Below, piece by piece: positions 36,821 through 46,773 of a stretch of DNA of 64,000 nucleotides. The position numbers and the translations under genes were made by a program. The first letter of the stretch is position 1, and every line of letters begins with the position of its first letter. The stretch is from Cryptomeria japonica (Eukaryota > Streptophyta > Pinopsida > Cupressales > Cupressaceae), in NCBI RefSeq assembly GCF_030272615.1, contig NC_081413.1, positions 554,677,136-554,741,135 on the forward strand, read 5' to 3'. The notes under the pieces are model-generated. The model was not told the DNA's origin. It ran no database searches and saw only the letters and a program-made list of their open reading frames with translations.

Positions 36821-39067
36821 TGGTATCAGAGCTTCAGGCCTGAGGCTTTCTTGTTCATTTAATTGGGAAATTCTACCTATAGCAGGTTTTCTATGCAATT
36901 TGGGTTGATTTGGACCTCATCATTGAATTCGACATGTGCAAAATAGTCAAGATTGACCTTTTGTTTGTCCATTTTTTATTCATGGAGCCAGATCTGTGAG
37001 GGTTTGAATATTCGGTAATTTTTTTGTGATCCGGGGGCACCTATTTTCGGAGCAATTTGGGCAAAAAAGGACCCCACGATTGGCTTCAGGAGGCCGATTC
37101 CACAAATTTTGATATATAATTCAACTATTTTCGGTGATAGAGGCACCTGGGGCTCATTCTTCCTCCTTGGTTGTACGACCGCTTGTGCACGCACTTTGAA
37201 AAAAAATCGTATTTTTTTATTTTTCTCTTTTTGTTTTTTTATTTTTTCCAAAAAATATTTTAAAAAAAAATCAAAAAAGCCAAATTATAAAAAAAAATTT
37301 GAAAAAGGTTTTTCTTAAAATGTGAAGGGGGGCATACCCCTTGTTGCAGTCCTTACGAATTGTAGCAATAGTCTCGATATTTTTTGTTGGGCCCCCACCC
37401 CCGCCTTTCACCAAGCCATCAGGTCGGTGGCCCCTTCCGGCCAACGACCCCTTTACCGGTCATCGTCACCCCTTTCTGGCCGCTTGCATGCTTTCCGACA
37501 CTAGTGGCAATTTATTGGTAGTCAGCAGACGTTTCCGACCCCATCACCCTTTTCCAGTGCTGTTAGACATTTTTTCGGCAGTTGTTTTTTCTGGTAGGTA
37601 GAATTTTTTTCAGCTAGGGGAATATTCCCAAAATATTTTGATGATGTCAACATGACATCATGCTGATGTCAAGGGTATAGTCAGCTTGCATGGCCCCTGT
37701 GACCCTCTTTGTGCCCTGAAAGAGGGTTTTTTTTCTTTTGGCCATAGCTTGGGCATATGATATCATTTTTTGGCAAACGAGATATCATCGAAAAGTTGGT
37801 TTCGTCTACTTTCCAAATATGTGGGTTTCATCACATATTTTTCTATTGGTGCATTCTATAACCATTTAAAGTTAGAGGTGTTGTTTTTAGTCTCTAGATC
37901 ATAACTTTTCGCCAATATCTCCATTTTTTGCGATTCTAGGGGTGTTGGGATAGTGTTTCAGAGCTTTTCACAACCATCCATGCACTATTTCCAGATTTTA
38001 CTCCATGTACATTTTATTCAATTTTTTGGGTTTTCACACTCTGGTAATTACTTGGACATATGAGCTCGTGGAAACTTCTCGTTTGTGTGGAATGACTCAT
38101 TTTTGGTTGTTCTTCATGTATTTCCAGTCTTATATCTTTTTTTGAGCTTTCATTATAAGCACTTATTATTTTATAAATGCACAAAGGTGCCACTATGATA
38201 TAAAGTGTCATGGGGGTTTGATGTTTGCCTTTGTTTTGCCTTCATACCTTTCTCATGCATGTGTGCCTTGGTTTGCACACCCTTTGTATTTGCTTGTACT
38301 TTCATGTTTGCACAGTCAGATGTTCTTGGTTCTTCTTCATGCACTACATTATGGCTTTTAAATTCAGTGTACCTATCATACCTCTCCCTTGTCAGCATTA
38401 TGGGGGGATTTCTACTATTGGTGCTAATGCTTCCTTGGTTTCACATTGGAGTGAGCTATGTATTCAATATTTTTTTCTATGTACTAGTTGGATGGAGCAG
38501 CTGGTTACCCATGCATTTGAGTGAGATGAAATACTTACCATATGGACACTCTTGCATTCCTATTTTTGGAGGCGACCTTGTATTTTTCACTTGATCAGTT
38601 CTTCAGGCTATTGGTACTTGTGCCATCTATATCTTCGAGTTCCGAATGAATTGCATGTGTTTGCCATCTGGTTCGGATTCGAGTAGTGTCATTGAGGGTA
38701 CTCATGCATATTCATGTCTTCTTGATCCTAATCATCTTTTGTTTCAGAGGAGGTTCTTATTTCAGCGTCATAACAGTCATTCTACGATAATGTTTGCAGC
38801 TTCTTCATGCTTCAGTGATTCTTCATGCTCATCTTTTGTTCCTATCTTTTGGAACATTCTTGTTTGGAGGCTTTTTAGCCCTTCACTTGTGTTTCTCTTC
38901 TTGGAGAGGAGTTTTGTTCCCACGGGGTTTTCCCCTTTTCTCCACTTTACAGAGATTTGATTGTACTTGGGTACCTCATCAGGTTTTGTTGTCGGAACCC
39001 ATTATTTGCTTTCATGCATCTAGTCCTTAGTTTTTTAGCTTCTCCCTAACTTCATCTTAAGGGGGGG

Positions 39068-39423
39068 TGTTGGAGTAATAAGGTTCTTTACTTAATTAAT
39101 TAAATCATATTGATTTATTAATTAAGTCGCATTTTACTTTATTTTCACTTAAGCTAAATTTACGAAGCAAACTTAGGCCTATTAATAATTAATTCTTTAT
39201 TAATTATTAATTGCTTTTAGGGTTTATGTTTTAGGTTTTGATCTCCTTTTATAAGGATTGATCTCTTTGTAATTAAAACACTGATTATTATTATTGCATA
39301 TTTTTCTACTCTAGGTTTTCAAAGCAACCTTTGTGTTTTGTGTGAATCTTCCATTGTTGTGACAGGTTATTTGCATATATGTGCTCATCGGGTTTTGTGA
39401 GGTTGTATTTCACATCTTTAACA
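39068..39423 (+). repeat. 3' LTR of the non-autonomous element
   Basis: Same start and end as the LTR at 36466, with scattered substitutions (for example 'cgcatttt' for 'caccttttt'-type changes). It is preceded by a G7 polypurine tract. The differences between the two LTRs show that the insertion is not recent; I did not count them exactly. Confidence 0.85.
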
Positions 39424-41218
39424 TGAGAATGTTAGGAATAAGGTATCTCAACCTTTGATTTCTTAGCATTGATTATTTAATTATTAATGTAATATTGTTT
39501 ATAATTTTCCCATGAAACTAATTTTATGTGCATCCAATGATGCCATTTGTGGGAGTGACACTTTGAGTTGTCATTTTACATGTGAAGTGGCATGGGTGAC
39601 ATGGTTTCTATATTTTAGGAGATGGGAATCATACTTTGTATGAGTTGATTGAAGTCAATATTGATAGTTAACTCATGAAAAGCTATTAAAGAGGAGTTGT
39701 TGGAAATTGCTAAAATAGGTGGAGTTTTGCATGTATGTTCTTTTCATGCAAAGCTTGAGTATGCATGCTTGCATGTGCCTTTCATGTTAAGTGGATTCCT
39801 TGAATGTTCTATTTACAATTAGTTAAGTTTATATTTCATGTGTAGGATAAGATAGGCATCTGTCTTGCATACATGTAGTGAAGAGGATGATAACACATGT
39901 GGTCTTTTTGGGTGTCTATCATGTAGCTCTATAAATATGGATTTTTTTTAATGAGTTGAGAGAGGATAAATCATTAATGGCAAGGTTATGCTGTCAGATT
40001 TCCTTAAAAAATGAGCAAGACGTAAATCTCCATGTTAAGGCATTAAGCCTACAAGTATATTGTATCGATTTCTATTATAGATTAATACATTGGTTCAATG
40101 CTTTCAGGTGTGGCTTTTTTTACTCATAAAGGTTTTGCTAGTTATATTGGTGTTTCTTCTATTCTTCTTTTTTAATATTTGTAAGTGTTGATTTACACAT
40201 CATTATGCTACAAAAATTTACTTAGATCTATAAGCTACACAATCTTCCCTCTAAGAGTCAATGTGATGGAAAATCAATTCTTTTTTTTTCTTTAAAAGCT
40301 TGGAAACAACATAAAAATAATTTTAAATATATATAATAATTAAATGTATCTAATAAAAATAAAGTTATCCTCTAAAATTATAAACAATTCCCTTCAAAAG
40401 ATCTTAAATTAAAAAAATGTGGTTGCTTGTATAAAACTATAAACGAGGCCCAAAAATTTAAATCAAACTCTAAATCTATGTTAACTTACATTGTGTGAAT
40501 AACTATTTAATTCAATTTTATTATAACTTTGAACAGTCACTACTCAAACTACAGAATCAAATAATATAATAGCTAAAGTGGAGGAAAACAAAGTACTCAT
40601 TGCTTATTATTGTATTAAAGGATTAAATAAGAACCTGGATCGATAAGGATGTAGATTTGATTTAAAATTATAAGAGAATAAGAATTCCATAGATTTAATA
40701 ATGTAATGTTTGGAAATAGGATTCACAATTTTATGCATGGAATCTAGGAATGAAACCTACTTCCAAGAATTACATTTAAGAAGGATAAATTCAATTTTCT
40801 CAATCATAAATCTGATTGAAAAGGATTGAGCAGAAGGTGAATTTAGTTCTCGTTGAATGATTTAAAATGAATAAATTAAATGCAATATCTCGGGTTAAAG
40901 GTGTAAAATTGACAATAATCAACATGCACAAACAATTTCATATCAAATATCAAGACATAAGGTACAAATCTAGAAATAGGAAGTAGAGAGGAATCTGTGT
41001 CTAAAATCAAGGCTTATAAATGTGGGCCAATGGTGCTTGGGTGCCACTATCTAGGAGTGTTGAATGCAAACAACAAATATATTTTGGGATCAAGATGTTG
41101 TTTTGAGTGTTTGCATGGTCAGGTAAGGATATTGGTGTAAAGGATGAGTTTTCTCATGGTCTAGTTTATTTAAGCACTCTTTCCTCTCTTCAAGCTTTGA
41201 AACTTGCCACCCAAGCTT
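39424..41218. other. Non-coding, partly LTR-like (TATA at 39935)
   Basis: From 'tgttaggaataagg' at about 39429 the sequence resembles a copia-type LTR: it has a 'ctataaatatgg' TATA element near 39931-39942 and a T-rich stretch after it. No partner LTR, PBS or PPT is visible, so it is at best a solo LTR. From 40200 to 41100 the DNA is AT-rich with no gene. Confidence 0.35.
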
Positions 41219-41969
41219 AGATTAAAGCAAGTGAAGATCTGTTGAAATATCAGTTTGAAGATAAAGAGGTCATCTCTCTTAAAACTAAGGTTTTGGAAAA
41301 GCTTTTACCCAGTTTCAGTCAAGATTCTGGTGCTTCTCCCTCCAAAAAGCTTGAGAATTTGTTAAATGTTGTTAACTTCAATTTTGTATCATTAGAAAAG
41401 GTTGGGGGTGAATCTATACAGAAAATGTTTAATGAGATGAGATTGCAAGAAAAGAAAAAAAGAATTAGAGAGAGATAAAGCAAACCTAAAGTCTGCAATG
41501 AAGAGTGTAGAAGATGCATTAGATGAAGGCTGGAAAATTTTCAAATTCATGTTTGTTTTTTCCCAATTTTACTGCAGACATTGATCGACAAATAAGAGAT
41601 CATGAGGATAAGCTAGCCAATATCGGTCATTCTTTTGCACCTCAATCCATCTTCCCAAGTTCCCTTGAAGCATAATTTTTTTATTATTTTGATAAAATAA
41701 AAGGCTTGAATCATGACAAGGAGAGAATGTTGAGTAGAGTAGAGGAACTGAGGAGCTTGATAATTCCCCGGATGGATACCTTGTTGGGAGCACAACAAGA
41801 TGCAATAAGTGCCTTAGGTAAACCGGTGCCATTTGATCTTCAAAGTGTTGAGATTCATGCATTTATGTACAATGCGCTAATAAATGTCTTTGATTGTTTC
41901 CTTAGAGGATGGAACAAGTATCTGAAATCCTTAAAGGTGACTTACTTTGATATCGTTAAGTTCATGTAA
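41219..41969 (+). pseudogene. Accessory (env-position) ORF of a copia-like element, C-terminal part
   Basis: Charged, helical + strand frames (41242-41478; then after a shift, around 41470-41560; then 41706-41969) lie just upstream of a PPT (42178-42189) and an LTR. This is the place where SIRE-type copia elements carry an extra ORF after pol. The segments include a Lys/Glu-rich coiled coil and a more compact C-terminal block (SLIIPRMDTLLGAQQD). The frame is broken near 41470 and by stops around 41675. No known domain is recognised. The ORF starting at 58271 has similar context and may represent the N-terminal part of the same protein type. That link is inferred from context, not from overlap. 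Confidence 0.5.
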
Positions 41970-42177
41970 TCGAGTGCATTCATTCATTCTTTTGTATATA
42001 ATGTTTTGTGGAATCTCACCATTTTCCATTGATGTCAAAGGGGGAGAGAGCAAGCACTGAAAAATGGAGAAAGTAGTTCAGGGGGAGTCAGTCAAATTGA
42101 GTGTACATAATTTAGACTTTTGTTGTTTTGCAGATTTCAGGTACTTATCATTTTTCACCCATGTTTCCATTAATGCC

Positions 42178-42189
42178 AAAGGGGGAGAT
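42178..42189 (+). other. Polypurine tract (AAAGGGGGAGAT)
   Basis: It sits directly before an LTR starting TGTTAGCC. The same 'atgccaaagggggagatTGTT' junction is found, in reverse sense, at the inner edges of the 3' LTRs of copia A (46367) and copia B (52446). All three belong to one lineage of elements. Confidence 0.8.
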
Positions 42190-43340
42190 TGTTAGCCTTT
42201 GGTATTCCGGTAATGCTCTGGTGAAGATTGATGGTTCGTGATGCTTGTAGATTCTTAGGAGTTGTCATTGATGGAAACTCAGTCTACTGCTTTGATCCGA
42301 TATGGAATTTTGGTTAACTAGATGTTTTGGATATAGTATTTCTGGACTAAGACTGTCAGTGCAACTCAATATATAGTTTTATGATTTCTAGTGAAGCAGT
42401 TTTGATTTTTGTGATTGGTGATTAACTGGTTGGGTATATGAAGCAAATTATCATGACAATCTACCCTATAGTATTGATTCCTATGCCTATTTGAAGGTCC
42501 GATATCCAGTAGAATAGTAAAACAAAGTACTCTTTATTTTTTATGGTGTAACATGTGACCAAAATCTTTATGTTGATTCTGATGATTGGAAATGTGTTTG
42601 GAGTGATATGTGAGACCTATAGGAAGCGTATGCTCATGAATATTGGGTCTGGTATATGGTTAACAATAGATCTAAGCTAACTTGCAGCTACAAGTTTCAT
42701 TTATGTTAATTGGTGAAGGCGACCCGTGGGAGATTAATTTTGAGTGTTTAGATATAAAAGAGCATTTGGGTTAATGGATTAGGTGTCAGATATAATTTGT
42801 GTGGTGTTTTTGGAGCGATTGAGCATAGTTTCATGTGCACACTCTGACTTTTGTTGATCTGATAGAGAAAAACAAAGCAAAATAGAGTAGTTTATCATAA
42901 CAGTGCAGCAGATCATTTTATGCCTAACCAGAAATGATATTTGGCATAGTCACATTGTATTTTCCATCTCACCACTTATTTTAATTAGTTTGTAATCTTT
43001 TGTAAGGCAACGAACCTTCCTTTGAGGTTGTAGCCATTTTTTTGTAACTTAAGTAGTGAGCTTTAGGAAGTGTGCCTGAATGGAAGTGCATTCCCCTTAT
43101 GTAATATTGTTTTTCTACTGGCCATAGTGGAATAATATTGTGGGTTCAAATCCCACTGTGGTTTTTCCCATTTGGGTTTCCACGTAAAAATATTGGTGTT
43201 ATGGTTGCATGGTTACTTGTTTTATGTTTTTGCACTTTGATTTCTTTGTTGTTCATCTAGTGGTTAAATAATCAGATTGACAAATTCAAAATTTGCAAGA
43301 CACTGATTCACCCCCATCTCAGTGTTCATTGATTCAAACA
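42190..43340 (+). repeat. Copia-family LTR with PPT before it and PBS after it
   Basis: Starts TGTTAGCC and ends TTCAAACA (1,151 bp). A PPT precedes it and the PBS TGGTATCAGAGC (43343-43354) follows. It contains a tRNA T-arm-like stem (GTGGG TTCAAAT CCCAC, about 43139-43155), the conserved hairpin with arms GTGG 43158-43161 and CCAC 43180-43183, and near its end the 'tgattcaccccc' block shared with other LTRs in the window. Since one LTR serves as 3' LTR for sequence to the left and 5' LTR for sequence to the right, the locus looks like two elements sharing an LTR, or a recombinant. Confidence 0.8.
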
Positions 43341-43354
43341 ATTGGTATCAGAGC

Positions 43355-44405
43355 CTAGTTCCTCTGAGGAAGCCTAACCGCTTGAGGAAGGTTCGGGAGA
43401 TTGAATTATACGGATTTCGATTTGCAGAGACAACTTTGTGTGGCTCTTGAAGATCTTGATGCAACAAGAAATGAAATAAGTTCTTTTAAGAGAAAATTGA
43501 ATGCAGCTGAAGACTTCATTAACAATTTGAAAGATCAAGTGAACACTTCAAGAGACAAGAGGAAAGAGCTGATGGACAAACTGAAAGAAAAAAAAGAACA
43601 AAGCATGGAAAATTAGGACAATTCTGATGAATGTGAAAGGCTTGCTAGAGGGAATGTTGTATTGAAGAATGAAATACAATCCATAGTGATGAAGCTGACC
43701 AAGGAGATTGAAGACTAAAAGAAGAATGAAGAAAGTCTGACTCAATCATTGAAAGACATATTAGATGAATGTTTTAGGCTTACCTATGAGAATGATCAGT
43801 TGACACAATCAAGGAATGATCGTCAAGAACTTGTAAGACATATTGTTGGCTTAAGAGACCAACTTGCTACTGCATATGAATACATAGACAAATTTAATGC
43901 TATCTTAGCAAGGCTTGATAAAATGCTGGAAAGACAGAGACATGGTAAACATATGAGAGGACTTGGATATGAGAAAGGAGAATCCATCGGTTTTGGACAG
44001 GGCAATGCAAAGCCTAATAACAAGAATTCTCTAGTAAAACAACCTAATGCTTATAAATTCAATGGGAGATGTTTTACTTGCAATAAATTTGGTCATATGG
44101 AAAATCAATGTAGGAGTAAGATGAATAATGGAATGATGAATGTGAACAATGGTCCTACCTTTACTGGTCAATGTTTCATATGCAATAATTTTGGTCACAA
44201 GTCAAATATGTACAAAGAAGTAATAAATAATTTTCAGAATATGAGATGTTATGCTTGTGGGATGTTTGGACATATCTCTAACTAATGTAGGATGAGAGAA
44301 AATAAGATGAATTTCAGACCTATGCAAAAATATGTTGTTTTCTATGCATGCAATAAGCCTGGTCACATTGCAAAATACTCAGAAGCAAGAATAATGGTCT
44401 GGTAA
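43355..44405 (+). pseudogene. Copia gag, C-terminal half with four zinc knuckles
   Basis: Begins right after the PBS. A Lys/Glu-rich coiled coil (43402-43930) is followed by four CCHC-type repeats: CFTCNKFGHMENQC, CFICNNFGHKSNMY (last Cys replaced by Tyr), CYACGMFGHISN-stop-C, and a decayed FYACNKPGHIAKY. In-frame stops occur near 43614, 43718 and 44283. The N-terminal gag capsid-like (UBN2-type) domain seen in copia A is absent, so the front of gag was lost or replaced. No protease, integrase or RT follows before the insertion point of copia A at 44804. Confidence 0.7.
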
Positions 44406-44803
44406 ACAAAGGCAAATCATATGAGAAAGGCAAAGAAAAAGTAGTTGAAATCAGAGATCAACATAAGAGAATGTGGGTGAAGGAAGAAGATTCTAATGTG
44501 TAGAATGTCTCCACACCTAAATCTGGTGATGGAACCTCATCCACTAACTAGGGATTTTTGGCCTTAGGGGGAAATTTACATGAAGATTCATAGAACCCCC
44601 TCTTCGGTAACTTGTAATTGATTTTGGTAGGTTGCAGAAGGCTTAAATCATGTATGCAGATGTTATCAAGAAGACCTGATGGAGATTTGAGGCTCTGGTA
44701 AGCAATTTCATGAAAATTAAGGTAATTGGTTGAAGTATTTATTACAACATAGAATTAGGTTTTTAGAGGTTAAAAAGGGCATTTCAAAGGTTTATTTTTA
44801 ACA
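44406..44803 (+). other. Rest of the + strand element before copia A
   Basis: Decayed sequence after the zinc knuckles; 'ttagggggaaatttacatgaagattcat' and what follows have no open frame. It ends at the 5-bp target duplication ATGTG (44804-44808). The same element resumes at 58120 on the other side of copia A. Confidence 0.5.
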
Positions 44804-44808
44804 ATGTG
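44804..44808. other. Target-site duplication ATGTG, left of copia A
   Basis: ATGTG here and ATGTG at 58115-58119 flank copia A exactly at its TGTTAG...CCAACA ends. Five bases is the usual copia target duplication, which confirms both boundaries despite the nested insertion. Confidence 0.9.
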
Positions 44809-46367
44809 TGTTAGTCCCAATCGATGCTGAGAGGGGAGGGGTGAATCAACACTTTGCCAGTTCTACAAAATTAAAATCTTCTAACTCAAGTCAACACTAA
44901 CTTAATATTCATCAATACAAACAGTTATTGCACAAGAAAATGCATGCATGAAAAGATACACAGTAACAACAAGATTTATCTTGTGGAAATCCAAATGGGA
45001 GAAAACCACGGTGTGAGTAGAAACTCACAAAATTTGCACTCTTCTGGAGTACGCCTGGTGAGGAGCCATCCCTATTAGGAGATTGCAAAGACACTATTAG
45101 GTGCCAACCGGTTAAGGGATTTTATTTAAGGCTTGTTAGTGCCTTTTACCCTATTAGAGGTAGCCTTGTTAAATCACTTAGGAACATCAATTAAGATGTC
45201 ACCCGGTTAAGGGATTTTACAAAGGGACCTGTTAAAGTCCACTCGGTTAAGGGATTTGAGTTGCAATGGTTAGAAAGCAATAGGGAGTTGATTTGATAGA
45301 ATAGCTATTGATAGCTTGATCAGATCACAATGAAAATCATACTCTATCTGCACCGGTTGTGTCTGTTCTGCACTACACCGGTTCTCTGCTTATACCCTTG
45401 GCTCTGCACTCTGTGAGTCCTCTGCTCATACCCTTGGCTCTGCACTCTACCGATCTATTTCACACACACTCTACTCTGCTAAATCATTTAGCACTTCCTC
45501 ACTCTTCACTCTGCACTTTGGATCATCACTCACTGGATCTGCTCTTTGCAAATTTTTTGATCAAGAATGTTTTGTATGAACTCAAAATACTTTATACACT
45601 TTTTGTCGTCACCTTCGGGTGTTTCCTTAATCAATGCAATCACAGATTTTTGTAGATTTCAAATTCAAATTCTCCCACTCTTTCTCTACGCGCCCTACTA
45701 CAATTCCACCAACTACTCATCCAAATTTGCCACTGCATCTCCCAAAAATAGCAACTTCTGGTTGAGTCCACTCTTTTAAAATATGAACCAGAAAATCCGT
45801 AAGTAATCATGGTCTAACTGCATGATAACTGAAGTTGACTTCACCAACCTTTAGTTTGACATTGATACAAACTCACCAACTCACCTTTTACCATCACAAT
45901 TGTGTAACCGATCATTGCTCCGAGATTTATGGCGACCACCTGTCTTCTTTCTGCTTCACCGGTCTACTAGTATACCACTACGCTCTTCATTACCAATTCA
46001 TCCTTTGATACCGGCCTGCAGTATTTCCATCAAGCCTCTTTTCTTGTTTGCCAATGAGGTTTCAGTTTGCATAGAGCCTCAAGCCTTGTTTCCTAAGTCA
46101 CCTTTTGTGACTTCATCATTATCAAAATGGCCAAATTGAAGATTTGATCTTAACACCGATCTTCTTGAATGACAGACCGGTTAGCTTAGTCTGTCTTCCC
46201 TTGAGCCTATTGAGCCTTGATCATCTGTCTCTGATGTTGTATGTTGTTTACAAGCCATTACCTCTGCTACTGAGATGCACCACTCCATTGGTCAATGTTG
46301 GTCATCAATGATAAATCTTACCTAATAAATCGGTTCACTGAATTAACTAGTTTTGCCAATGCCAACA
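44809..46367 (-). repeat. 3' LTR of copia A
   Basis: In plus sense it runs from TGTTAGTCCC to ATGCCAACA, followed by 'atctccccctttggcat', the complement of the PPT. It carries the conserved hairpin (GTGG 44983-44986, CCAC 45006-45009). Just inside, the phrase CGGTTAAGGGATTTTA occurs at 45109 and 45204, with a shorter one at 45244. Confidence 0.9.
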
Positions 46368-46773
46368 ATCTCCCCCTTTGGCATTGATGGCAACACTTCA
46401 GGATTTGTCTTATTAGTTTCTCCTGCATGTACTTTCTTCATTTGTTTCTTTATTTCTGTATCGGTCATTACTTCTACTATGAGTAATAAACATCTCCCCC
46501 TAACACTGGCAATACTCTGTTTCCAACAAACCATTCTAATCACTTTTGGCAACCCTCTACTTCAACAACTTTTGCTCAACACTAATTACCAATACTCAAT
46601 CACTATCTCAAACACTATAATGATATCTCTCCCTTTGACAACAATGCCAAATATATATTTCAGTACACTTACAAGATTGCTCCCCCTAACCAGAGTAGTC
46701 CACACTTATCAATCTAGTCTTAAAAAAATTTCATAAAGAAATCATACCAGATTGATGTAGAGCCCTTTTTCGC

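Larger units (their letters stand above)
36466..39423 (+). mobile_element. Non-autonomous LTR element (LARD-like) related to copia C
   Basis: Two LTRs of about 355 bp (36466-36820 and 39068-39423) flank 2.2 kb. A perfect PBS, TGGTATCAGAGC, follows the left LTR at 36821. A PPT, TTAAGGGGGGG, ends at 39067. The flanks GGAGA and TGAGA form a 4-of-5 match, a plausible decayed target duplication. The interior holds no gag, protease, integrase or RT; its short ORFs are hydrophobic frames in T-rich DNA. The LTR and about 130 bp before the PPT match the equivalent part of copia C (60604-61080, reverse sense). It is therefore a deletion or replacement derivative that would depend on a C-like element. 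Alternatively the left LTR could also be the 3' LTR of a remnant to its left, since a PPT-like string precedes it. Confidence 0.8.

Noticed and set aside
38205-38594. 129-codon hydrophobic ORF as a membrane protein gene
   Set aside because: It lies inside the non-autonomous LTR element in T-rich DNA, where open hydrophobic frames arise by composition. An overlapping frame is equally long.
43139-43155. A tRNA gene suggested by a perfect T-arm-like stem GTGGG-TTCAAAT-CCCAC
   Set aside because: It is inside an LTR, no D-arm, anticodon arm or acceptor stem is found, and corresponding places in other LTRs form different stems.
42178-43354. The PPT-LTR-PBS arrangement as a solo LTR
   Set aside because: A solo LTR has neither PPT nor PBS beside it; here both are present and adjoin retroelement coding remnants.
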